Assembly: GCF_030580915.1 (NCBI RefSeq)
Contig: NZ_JAUQTA010000001.1
Coordinates: 868,001 to 932,000 of the forward strand
Length of the DNA stretch: 64,000 bases
Origin: Nocardioides jiangxiensis
GTDB taxonomy: Bacteria; Actinomycetota; Actinomycetes; Propionibacteriales; Nocardioidaceae
Direction: 5' to 3'
Made by a program: the position numbers and the translations under genes. The notes under the pieces are model-generated. The model worked only from the letters and a program-made list of their open reading frames with translations. It was not told the origin of the DNA and searched no databases. Positions 55,467-62,594 of the stretch are shown here, in pieces; position 1 is the stretch's first letter; each line of letters opens with the position of its first letter.

Positions 55467-55537
55467 TCCGACCGGCCGGCCGCGCCGAGCACGTGACGCA
55501 GGCCTCGAATCTTTTTTCGAACAGAGCCTTGCGTCAT

Positions 55538-55588
55538 TCGAACACATGATCTAACTTCGATCACGTGTTCGATCGAACGTCTGATCGA
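55538..55588 (+). promoter_or_regulatory. Three stacked SOS (LexA) boxes upstream of the LysM gene
   Basis: TCGAACACATGATCTA (55538-55553), TCGATCACGTGTTCGA (55557-55572) and TCGAACGTCTGATCGA (55573-55588) each match TCGAAC-N4-GTTCGA with one to three changes; the last two touch. A further half-site TCGAAC lies at 55518. The arrangement implies cooperative LexA binding. Confidence 0.75.
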
Positions 55589-55680
55589 TCTCCCGACCGG
55601 AGCCGTTCCCCCGGTTGTGTCGGGGGCCCTGACTAGACATTCGCTCGTCACCCCGACCGACTCTTCCCCGGAGGTCCCCG

Positions 55681-56040
55681 ATGAGCACGATCAGCTTCGC
55701 CCCCACGTTCGAGATCCGTCCCGCCCGCACCGGGCCGGCACCCGCAGGCCAGCTCCGGCTGACCCGCCGTGGCCGCCTCGTCGTCTTCATGGGCGCCGTG
55801 CTCGTCGTCTTCGCGCTCGCCTTCGTGATCATGGGCGGCTCGAGCGCCTCGACCGACGCGGGCGGCTCGCCGACCGCGACCGAGCGCATCGTCGTGGCCC
55901 CGGGGCAGACCCTCTGGGACATCGCGTCGGCGCACAGCGACGGCGACGTCCGCGCCACCGTCGACGCCATCGAGAAGCTCAACGCCCTCGATGGCGCGAT
56001 GCTCTACGCCGGCCAGGAGCTCTACATCCCGGTCGACTGA
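55681..56040 (+). CDS. LysM domain protein beside lexA (cell-division/SOS candidate)
   Basis: A 119-residue protein with one membrane helix (RLVVFMGAVLVVFALAFVIM) and a C-terminal LysM domain (ERIVVAPGQTLWDIASAHSD to LYAGQELYIPV) that binds peptidoglycan outside the cell. Position next to lexA and control by SOS boxes match mycobacterial Rv2719c/ChiZ and corynebacterial DivS, which halt division during DNA damage. The sequence match is limited to layout, so the division role is inferred. GGAGG precedes the ATG; a hairpin follows the stop. Confidence 0.85.
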   Translation: MSTISFAPTFEIRPARTGPAPAGQLRLTRRGRLVVFMGAVLVVFALAFVIMGGSSASTDAGGSPTATERIVVAPGQTLWDIASAHSDGDVRATVDAIEKLNALDGAMLYAGQELYIPVD

Positions 56041-56048
56041 CACAGACT

Positions 56049-56073
56049 GCGGCCACCACTGGTGGGTGGCCGC
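56049..56073 (+). terminator. Terminator after the LysM gene
   Basis: GCGGCCACC (56049-56057) and GGTGGCCGC (56065-56073) form a perfect 9-bp stem 8 bases after the LysM stop codon. Confidence 0.65.
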
Positions 56074-56124
56074 CCAGGTTCCCGCGCGTCGCCTCGACCC
56101 CGGCGCGCGGGATGGGGAAGACGC

Positions 56125-56160
56125 GGGGCGGGCGCTGCAAGGGAAGGCAGCACCCGCCCC
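56125..56160 (+). terminator. Second hairpin between LysM gene and lexA
   Basis: GGGGCGGGCGCTGC (56125-56138) pairs with GCAGCACCCGCCCC (56147-56160) with one mismatch. It probably strengthens separation from the lexA promoter. Confidence 0.55.
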
Positions 56161-56197
56161 GCCTCACATTTCAGCCCACGTCGGGGCGACACGCGGT

Positions 56198-56213
56198 TCG
56201 AACACATGTTTGA
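56198..56213 (+). promoter_or_regulatory. SOS (LexA) box of lexA
   Basis: TCGAACACATGTTTGA matches the SOS box with one change. It overlaps TTGAAG (56210-56215), which with TACGTT (56233-56238) after a 17-base spacer forms a plausible promoter for lexA, giving autorepression. Confidence 0.85.
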
Positions 56214-56280
56214 AGCCGTGCGTGATCACGACTACGTTGGACCCATACCGACCAGCCCTCCACGACGTAAGGCGCAGACG

Positions 56281-57000
56281 ATGGCGACTCCTCCTCGCAA
56301 GGTCACCGAGCTCCCCGACGGTCCTGCTGACGCGACCGGCCTGACGCCGCGGCAGCAGCGCATCCTCAACGTCATCCGCGACGCCCTCGAGGCGCGCGGC
56401 TACCCGCCCTCGATGCGCGAGATCGGCGACGCGGTCGGCCTGACGTCATCCAGCTCGGTGTCACACCAGCTCAAGGTGCTGGAGCAGAAGGGGTTCCTCA
56501 AGCGCGACCCCAACCGGCCGCGTGCCATCGAGGTCTTCCTGCCCGAGGTGCTCGCTGCCCGGCGTTCGATCGGCGCGGCCGAGGAGGTCTCCTACGACGA
56601 GACCGGCATCGGCGACTCGGTGCCGGCCGCGACCTACGTGCCGGTCGTGGGGCGCATCGCCGCCGGCGGCCCGATCCTGGCGGAGGAGCGCGTGGAGGAC
56701 GTGTTCCCGCTGCCGAAGAGCCTGGTCGGCGACGGCACGCTCTTCCTGCTCGAGGTCTCCGGTGACTCGATGATCGACGCCGCCATCTGCTCCGGCGACT
56801 ACGTCGTGATCCGCCAGCAGCCCACCGCCACCAACGGCGACATGGTCGCCGCGCTCCTCGACGGCGAGGCCACGGTCAAGACCTTCAAGAAGAAGGACGG
56901 CCAGGTCTGGCTGATGCCGCACAACGACGCCTACGACCCGATCGACGGCACGCACGCGTCGATCCTCGGCATCGTCACCGCGGTCCTGCGCCGCGTCTGA
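56281..57000 (+). CDS. lexA: SOS repressor LexA
   Basis: A 239-residue repressor-protease. The N-terminal winged helix reads [20 protein letters not shown] to [18 protein letters not shown]; the C-terminal peptidase S24 domain has the cleavage site Ala-Gly in [11 protein letters not shown], the nucleophile in [11 protein letters not shown] and Lys in [13 protein letters not shown] 56281 is chosen since the SOS box and promoter lie about 45-85 bases upstream. RecA filaments trigger self-cleavage and derepress SOS genes, here including the LysM gene and the DUF222-HNH gene. Confidence 0.97.
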   Translation: MATPPRKVTELPDGPADATGLTPRQQRILNVIRDALEARGYPPSMREIGDAVGLTSSSSVSHQLKVLEQKGFLKRDPNRPRAIEVFLPEVLAARRSIGAAEEVSYDETGIGDSVPAATYVPVVGRIAAGGPILAEERVEDVFPLPKSLVGDGTLFLLEVSGDSMIDAAICSGDYVVIRQQPTATNGDMVAALLDGEATVKTFKKKDGQVWLMPHNDAYDPIDGTHASILGIVTAVLRRV

Positions 57001-57012
57001 CACGCTGGGGCC

Positions 57013-57918
57013 GTGACGCCCCGACGCTTCCTCACTGCCCTCGTCGCGACCTCGGTCCTGGCGGGGGCAGTGGCATGTGCACCACGCGACGACGCCACCC
57101 CTGGCCTCACCACGCACGCGTCGACGCCCAGCTCGACGGCCTCGGCCAGCTCCGACCTCGACGCCCTCGCCTCGTCGGCGGCGGCTGCGGCGTCATCCAT
57201 CAACGCGCCCCTGCCCGGCACCGTGCCGCCCACCTGGCTCGGCACCCGCCCCCTCCCCCTCCGCGCCGACGGCTACGGCATGGTCCGGACGACACCGAAG
57301 GAGCTGCGCGAGCGACGCTTCACGCTGCCCGACACCGTGGCCGAGCTGCCCGGCTCCGGCTTCGCCGCGCGCATCGTCGCGCCCGCGCCGGCCGACGTCA
57401 TCGCCCGCTCGACGTGGCAGCCCGGGTGCCCCGTCGGCAAGGAGGACCTGGCCTGGGTCCGCCTGACCTTCCGGGGCTTCGACGGCGCCCGCCACACCGG
57501 GGAGCTCCTGCTCAACCGGTCGGTGGCGGCGCCGGTGGCATCGGTGTTCCGGGAGCTGTGGCGGCAGCGCTTCCCGCTCGAGGAGATGCGGGTGACCACG
57601 CGGGCCGAGCTCGACGCCCCGCCGTACGGCGACGGCAACGACACCAGTGCCTTCGTCTGCCGTCCGGCGGTCGGGTCGAGCCGGTTCAGTGAGCACGCCT
57701 ACGGCCTGGCCGTGGACGTGAACCCCTTCCAGAACCCCTACACGAAGGGCGACCTCGTCCTGCCCGAGCTGGCCGGCTCCTACGTCGACCGGGACCCGCT
57801 CCGGCCGGGGATGCTGACGCCTGGGGCGATCGCCGCGTTCGCCCGGATCGGGTGGGAGTGGGGTGGCGACTGGCACACGCTGAAGGACCGGCACCACTTC
57901 AGCCTCCACAACCGATGA
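57013..57918 (+). CDS. M15 family metallopeptidase lipoprotein
   Basis: A 301-residue lipoprotein with lipobox VLAGAVAC at its N-terminus and a Ser/Ala-rich linker. The C-terminal M15 domain has zinc ligands in SEHAYGLAVDVNP (His, Asp) and catalytic/zinc His in GDWHTLKDRHHF. M15 enzymes are D,D-carboxypeptidases or L-Ala-D-Glu endopeptidases that cut cell-wall peptides. GTG start. It lies just after lexA with a 12-base gap but has no obvious own SOS box; it may be read with lexA. Confidence 0.85.
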   Translation: MTPRRFLTALVATSVLAGAVACAPRDDATPGLTTHASTPSSTASASSDLDALASSAAAAASSINAPLPGTVPPTWLGTRPLPLRADGYGMVRTTPKELRERRFTLPDTVAELPGSGFAARIVAPAPADVIARSTWQPGCPVGKEDLAWVRLTFRGFDGARHTGELLLNRSVAAPVASVFRELWRQRFPLEEMRVTTRAELDAPPYGDGNDTSAFVCRPAVGSSRFSEHAYGLAVDVNPFQNPYTKGDLVLPELAGSYVDRDPLRPGMLTPGAIAAFARIGWEWGGDWHTLKDRHHFSLHNR

Positions 57919-57920
57919 CT

Positions 57921-57942
57921 ATTACTACCTAATGGTAGCAAT
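57921..57942 (+). promoter_or_regulatory. Palindromic operator before the membrane/MpaB gene
   Basis: ATTACTACC, a 4-base spacer TAAT, and GGTAGCAAT make a palindrome with one mismatch per arm. It covers the -35 region of the promoter whose -10 box is TAGAGT (57959-57964). No regulator gene is adjacent. Confidence 0.55.
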
Positions 57943-57971
57943 GCGTCGCGAACCGGCGTAGAGTCGGCGCC

Positions 57972-58547
57972 ATGGTCGACCAGCACACCTCCCCCGGCAC
58001 CCCGGCCGAGTGGCATGCGCCCGAACCGGATCCGGCGGAGCTGACCCACGCCATCCACGAGGGACTGGGGCTGCTGGCACTGCCGATGGCGGTGCTGCTG
58101 ATGTTCGGCGCGTGGTCTCCCACGGTCTTCGTGTGGGCACCTACCTCTCCGCTCGCAGCCGCCGTCACGGCCGCGGGGTTCCTCGCCGCCGCCGTGCTCG
58201 CGGTGGCGGGCCGCTCGGCCGGCCGCCGGGCCGTCGACCTCACCTCCGTCGTCGTGCTCGCCGGCCTTGTCGGACTGGCGGTGACCACCGCACTGCACCT
58301 GCGGGAGCTCGGCCGGATGGATCCCCTCGGCCCGCTGACCATCAGCCGCACCATCACGCTGGGCTGGGTGCCCGCGATGGTCGTCCTGCCCGTCGTGCTC
58401 GTGCGCTGCATCCGCACGGTGCGCAGGGCCGGCCTGCCACCACGCGGACCCTCCTGGCTGCTGCGCGTCGGCGGCACGGTCACGGCAGCACCGCTGCTCG
58501 GGCTGGCGCTCGCCAGCCTGGTCGACCCTGCGCGCACGGTCACCTAG
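57972..58547 (+). CDS. Polytopic membrane protein, ends at an in-frame TAG
   Basis: A 191-residue protein with a soluble Pro-rich start and about five membrane helices (LGLLALPMAVLLMFGAW through VGGTVTAAPLLGLALASLV). TAGAGT lies 7 bases before the ATG, so the start is well supported and leaderless. It stops at TAG 58545-58547, but the same frame carries on without interruption through 12 GC3-rich codons into the MpaB-type oxygenase at 58584. The piece may thus be the N-terminal half of one larger protein. No family recognised. Confidence 0.65.
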   Translation: MVDQHTSPGTPAEWHAPEPDPAELTHAIHEGLGLLALPMAVLLMFGAWSPTVFVWAPTSPLAAAVTAAGFLAAAVLAVAGRSAGRRAVDLTSVVVLAGLVGLAVTTALHLRELGRMDPLGPLTISRTITLGWVPAMVVLPVVLVRCIRTVRRAGLPPRGPSWLLRVGGTVTAAPLLGLALASLVDPARTVT

Positions 58548-58583
58548 CTCCCGTTCGAGGCCAGCCCGCTCGACGTACGCGCG

Positions 58584-59894
58584 ATGGCGTCGATCCAGCT
58601 GGCGATCGCCGTCGGCATCGTCCACGCGATGTGGCGTGCGGCCCCGCGCGATCTCGGCGGTGCCCTCCTCGCCCTCGGCACGTACGTCGTCCTGGTCGCC
58701 GGCGCCACCGTCGTGTTCCGCGACGACCTGACGAGCGACAGGAACAGCCTGCTCGTGGGCGCGGCATGGCTCGCGCTCCTCGCGGGCGTCACCGTGGCCG
58801 GCTTACTCCTGCGGGTGACTGACCGAGACTTCCCCGAGGTCTTCGCCGCGCCGGAGCTCGCACCGGCGGCGGACCACGGCTTCTACGGGCCCGGCTCCGT
58901 CACCTGGAAGGTGTGGAGCTACCCGACCAGCCTCACGATCGGCTTCCAGCGCGCCGTCGTCATCGAGGAGCTCGACCCGCACCTGGTCGCCGCGGTCACG
59001 AAGACCCACGGCATCTACGACCGGCCCCGCACCCGCTACGACCGGACACTGCGCTACTTCGCGATGGTCGCGTTCGGCGACACCCGGTCGACGACCAAGG
59101 CCGCCGACGTCCTGGTGCGGATCCACGCCAAGGGGATCGGCATCGACCCGGTCACCGACACCCGCTACGACGCCAACGACCCAGACTCCCAGCTCTGGAT
59201 CCTGGTGACGGCCTGGCACTCGATCCTCGCGGCGTACGAGCGCTACGGGCCGGGGCGGCTCTCGGCAGCCGACGAGGCTCAGTACTGGGCCGAGTGCGCG
59301 CGGGCGGCCGAGCTGCAGACCTGCGACCCCGACCAGGTGCCGCGCAGCCGCGACGAGGTCCGGGCGTACTTCGAGGCGATGCGCCCGCAGCTGATCGGCT
59401 CGGAGTACGCGCGCGACGCGATGCGCCACCTCCTCCAGGCGGAGGTGATGCTGCCCCCGATGTCGCGGCTGCTGTGGCCCCTCACCTTCGTCGTCACCCG
59501 TCTGCTGCGCCGCGGCACGCTGGCGACCATGCCCGTGTGGATGCGCGAGGTCGTCGACCTCCCCGTCAACAGGTACGCCGACGCGGCCGTGCGGCCACTC
59601 CTCTGCGTGATGTTCTGGGCGGTCAGCCTCAACACGGCGGTGCAGCTCCTGCTGCTGCGGATCCTCTCCCCCATGACGCTGCCGATCGCCGGACCGGTCC
59701 TGCGCAGGATCGAACCGCTCGAGGCCCGCACGATGACGCCCCGCGAGGCCCAGGCGGCGTACGGCTTCGAGCCGCCCGCGGCGGCGCACGCCGACTTCCG
59801 CGCCACGCAGGTACGCCGGGTCTTCACCGAGGGCGCGGCGCCGCAGGAAGACGGCATCCTCGAGTCGCAGCCGATCCTCGGCAACATCGACTGA
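58584..59894 (+). CDS. Oxygenase MpaB family protein (DUF2236)
   Basis: A protein of 436 residues from the first ATG. Three more membrane helices (ASIQLAIAVGIVHAMW, LLALGTYVVLVAGATVVF, LLVGAAWLALLAGVTVAG) precede the soluble MpaB/rubber-oxygenase-type domain (about 100-400): HGFYGPGSVTWKVWSYP, LRYFAMVAFGDTRSTTKAAD, WILVTAWHSILAAYERYG. Heme and oxygen chemistry is known for some relatives. It has no ribosome-binding site or promoter before its ATG and is in frame with the preceding gene, separated only by TAG. Could be translated by readthrough, or be the rest of a broken gene. Confidence 0.7.
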   Translation: MASIQLAIAVGIVHAMWRAAPRDLGGALLALGTYVVLVAGATVVFRDDLTSDRNSLLVGAAWLALLAGVTVAGLLLRVTDRDFPEVFAAPELAPAADHGFYGPGSVTWKVWSYPTSLTIGFQRAVVIEELDPHLVAAVTKTHGIYDRPRTRYDRTLRYFAMVAFGDTRSTTKAADVLVRIHAKGIGIDPVTDTRYDANDPDSQLWILVTAWHSILAAYERYGPGRLSAADEAQYWAECARAAELQTCDPDQVPRSRDEVRAYFEAMRPQLIGSEYARDAMRHLLQAEVMLPPMSRLLWPLTFVVTRLLRRGTLATMPVWMREVVDLPVNRYADAAVRPLLCVMFWAVSLNTAVQLLLLRILSPMTLPIAGPVLRRIEPLEARTMTPREAQAAYGFEPPAAAHADFRATQVRRVFTEGAAPQEDGILESQPILGNID

Positions 59895-59917
59895 GCGCGA
59901 CCGAGCGCGACTGAGCG

Positions 59918-60026
59918 CGCCGAGACGAGGCTCGTGCCGGGCACGGGCCCCGTCTCGGCGCGGCACAAGCCCCGTCTCGGCGCGGCACGGGCCCCGTCTC
60001 GGCGCGGCACGGGCCCCGTCTCGGCG
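59918..60026. repeat. Bidirectional terminator whose right arm is repeated four times
   Basis: A left arm (59918-59938, CGCCGAGACGAGGCTCGTGC core) is the inverse of a 22-base unit beginning GGCACGGGCCCCG. That unit occurs four times in tandem at 59939-59960, 59961-59982, 59983-60004 and 60005-60026. Any copy can pair with the left arm, making a hairpin with a stem up to about 20 bp between the convergent MpaB and helicase genes. Confidence 0.75.
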
Positions 60027-60033
60027 GGCAGGG

Positions 60034-62016
60034 TCAGCGGCCGGCGAGGCGCTTCAGGGCGCCGCGGACCATCTGCGGGTCCACGGTGGGCCACATGGGC
60101 GGAAGGGACGCCCGCAGGAAGCCGCCGTAGCGTGCCGTGGCCAGCCGCGGGTCCAGGACCGCGACGACGCCCCGGTCGCTCGAGGTGCGGATCAGGCGAC
60201 CGGCACCCTGCGCCATCAGCAGCGCGGCATGGGTCGCCGCCACCGACATGAAGCCGTTGACACCCGCCTTGTCGGCAGCCTTCTGCCGCGCCGACATCAG
60301 TGGGTCGTCGGGGCGCGGGAACGGGATCCGGTCGATCAGCACCAGCGTGCACGTGTCGCCCGGGACGTCGAGTCCCTGCCACAGCGACAAGGTGCCGAAG
60401 AGCACGGTGTGGGGGTCCTCGACGAACTGCTTGGCGAGCTCCGGGAGCTGGGCATCACCCTGGGCGAGGGTGGTCAGGTGAGGCAGCCGCGTGCGCACCT
60501 CCTCCGCTGCGGCATCGGCCGCCCGCTTGGAGGAGAAGAGCCCCAGCGTGCGCCCGTCGGCGGCATCGATCAGCTCCACGATCTCGTCGAGGACCGCGGG
60601 CACCAGGCCGTCACGGCCCGGCTGCGGCAGGTGCCTGGCGACGTACAGGATGCCCTGCTTGCCGTAGTCGAACGGCGAGCCGACGTCGAAGCCGCGCCAG
60701 GGCTGGACTCCGTCACCGCGAGGCGGCGCCTCCGCGCCGTCGGCCACCCGCTCGGTCGGCTTGAGGCCGAGGGAGGACGCGACCACGCCGAAGTCGCCGC
60801 CCAGCATCAGCGTCGCGGAGGTGAAGACCACGGTCTTGTCCGCCAGCAGCTTGTCGCGGATCTGGCCCCAGACCTGCAACGGCGCCAGGCAGAGCTGCGG
60901 GCCTCCGTGCTGCGGGAGCCGGTCGTTGCGCCAGAGCACGTCCGACTCGAGGTCGGCCGCCATCCGCTCGGCCACGGCGAGGACGTCGCCGACCATCGCC
61001 TTCGCCTGCGTCCTGGCGGCATCGGCGTCGTCGCCCGCCTTCTCCTTCGGGAACGCCGAGACACACGCGCGCGCCGCGTCGCGCACCAGCGCCAGCGCAT
61101 CAGCCAGCTCGACCGGCATCCGCTCGATGCGACCGGGAGCGAGCTCGGAGATCGCGTCCGCGAGGGCGTCGGCAGCATCGAGGAGCTCGTCCGCCTCGCG
61201 CCCGTCGACCTGGCGTGCAGCACGCCGGCCGGCCCGCTCGACATCGCCCGGCGCCAGTTCCGAGGACGCTGCCTGGGTCACCCGCGCAACGAGCTCGTGC
61301 GCCTCGTCGATCACCACCGCGTCGTACTCCGGGATCATCGGGATGCCCTCGATGGCGTCGATCGCGAGCAGGCTGTGGTTGGTGACCACCAGCTGCGACG
61401 AGGCGGCCTTCTCCTTGGCGCGCTCGGCGAAGCACTCCTCGCCGAAGGCGCACCTGGCCTTGCCCAGGCACTCGCGCGCACTGACGCTGACCTGCCGCCA
61501 GACCCGCTCGGTGTGGCGCGGCGCGTTGTCGCGTTCACCGGAGAGGCCGCGCTTGGCCTCGTCCTCGGCCCACTCGCGCAGCTCGATGACCTGCTCCCCC
61601 AGCGACCCGACGGGGGCCTCGACGAGCACGCCCTGGTCGTCCGGCACGCCCTCACGGATCCGGTGCAGGCAGGCGTAGTTGGAGCGGCCCTTGAGCACGG
61701 CGTAGGAGGTGTCGATGTCGCGGTGGTGGCCGATCGCGTCCATGAGGCGCGGGAGGTCGCGCTCGACCAGCTGGTGCTGCAGCGCCAGCGTCGCGGTCGC
61801 GATGACCACCCGGTCGCGGTGGAGCAGTGAGGGCACCAGGTAGCCGAGTGACTTGCCGGTGCCGGTGCCGGCCTGGACGAGCAGGTGCGTCTGGGACTCG
61901 AGCGCCTCCGAGACGGCCTCGGCCATGGCGACCTGCCCCGGGCGCTCGGCACCGCCGAGCGCGCTCACGGCCTCGGCGAGGACCTCGCGGACTCGGGAAG
62001 CGGGAGCGTCAGGCAC
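60034..62016 (-). CDS. ATP-dependent DNA helicase, DinG/XPD type
   Basis: A 660-residue superfamily 2 helicase. Motifs: QAGTGTGKSLGYLVPSLL (motif I, about 40), iron-sulfur Cys in SNYACLHRIREG and RECLGKARCAFGEECF, VIDEAHELVARVTQAAS (DEAH), VVFTSATLMLGGDFG, and the C-terminal VLFGTLSLWQGLDVPGDT and QGAGRLIRTSSDRG. It unwinds DNA 5' to 3' in repair of replication blocks or R-loops. TAGGCT lies 6 bases before the GTG, a leaderless start. No SOS box is visible upstream, unlike E. coli dinG. Confidence 0.93.
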   Translation of the reverse strand: MPDAPASRVREVLAEAVSALGGAERPGQVAMAEAVSEALESQTHLLVQAGTGTGKSLGYLVPSLLHRDRVVIATATLALQHQLVERDLPRLMDAIGHHRDIDTSYAVLKGRSNYACLHRIREGVPDDQGVLVEAPVGSLGEQVIELREWAEDEAKRGLSGERDNAPRHTERVWRQVSVSARECLGKARCAFGEECFAERAKEKAASSQLVVTNHSLLAIDAIEGIPMIPEYDAVVIDEAHELVARVTQAASSELAPGDVERAGRRAARQVDGREADELLDAADALADAISELAPGRIERMPVELADALALVRDAARACVSAFPKEKAGDDADAARTQAKAMVGDVLAVAERMAADLESDVLWRNDRLPQHGGPQLCLAPLQVWGQIRDKLLADKTVVFTSATLMLGGDFGVVASSLGLKPTERVADGAEAPPRGDGVQPWRGFDVGSPFDYGKQGILYVARHLPQPGRDGLVPAVLDEIVELIDAADGRTLGLFSSKRAADAAAEEVRTRLPHLTTLAQGDAQLPELAKQFVEDPHTVLFGTLSLWQGLDVPGDTCTLVLIDRIPFPRPDDPLMSARQKAADKAGVNGFMSVAATHAALLMAQGAGRLIRTSSDRGVVAVLDPRLATARYGGFLRASLPPMWPTVDPQMVRGALKRLAGR

Positions 62017-62106
62017 CGGAGAAGCCTACGGGTCGGCACCGACATGCAGTCGCCCGCCCTCACCGGGCGCGCTCCGCGTGGAGGGCGCGCCCTTCCCTCG
62101 TCCCCG

Positions 62107-62433
62107 CTACTCGCCGAAGCAGGCCTCGCCGCTGTCGAGTCCCTTGCCGTCGCAGCCCTTCGCACCGGGTACGACGTAGCCCTGCATCGCCGGTGCGTTG
62201 TTGAACGACGTGATCGTCGTGCCGTCCGGGAAGACCACGGCGACGAAGCCGCCGTGCGGGAACTGGGCGCTCGGCACGAACGTGTCCGTGGCGATGTAGT
62301 ACGTGCCGACCACGCCACCGCTGGTCGGGTCCTTCTGGGTCTGGATGCAGTCGTGGGCGGCAGCCGGTCCGGCTGCCAGGGCGACCGACGCGAGGGCACC
62401 GGCCGCGAGGCCGGCACAACGGATCAGGAACAT
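62107..62433 (-). CDS. Small secreted protein
   Basis: A 108-residue secreted protein. The signal peptide AGLAAGALASVALAAGPAAA is cleaved before HDCIQTQKDPTSGGVVGTYY. The mature part is a small beta-rich domain with three or more Cys (DCIQ, GCDGKG, EACFGE), which may form disulfides. The Cys and a C-terminal GE suggest a stable extracellular protein; function unknown. AGGAG lies 5 bases before the ATG. It is upstream of the helicase on the same strand and follows the metalloprotease gene after a strong terminator. Confidence 0.7.
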   Translation of the reverse strand: MFLIRCAGLAAGALASVALAAGPAAAHDCIQTQKDPTSGGVVGTYYIATDTFVPSAQFPHGGFVAVVFPDGTTITSFNNAPAMQGYVVPGAKGCDGKGLDSGEACFGE

Positions 62434-62552
62434 GGCAACTCCTGGGAGGCGACGGGTCTGGACCCGACCACGCTCGTCCTCCGGACGGACGACGCGCCAG
62501 CACGGCGCGTCACCTCTGGGGCACGTGGCCCGCAGCGGCGGTGGACGCGACA

Positions 62553-62585
62553 GCGGCTGCTGGGGTTGACCACCCCAGCAGCCGC
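62553..62585 (-). terminator. Terminator after the metalloprotease gene
   Basis: A perfect 13-bp stem (GCGGCTGCTGGGG, 62553-62565, with CCCCAGCAGCCGC, 62573-62585) and 7-base loop, 9 bases after the metalloprotease stop codon. Confidence 0.75.
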
Positions 62586-62594
62586 CGCCGTCGT

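Noticed and set aside
60034..62100. SOS control of the DinG-type helicase
   Set aside because: I looked for TCGAAC-N4-GTTCGA upstream of 62016 and found none; only a leaderless promoter is visible.
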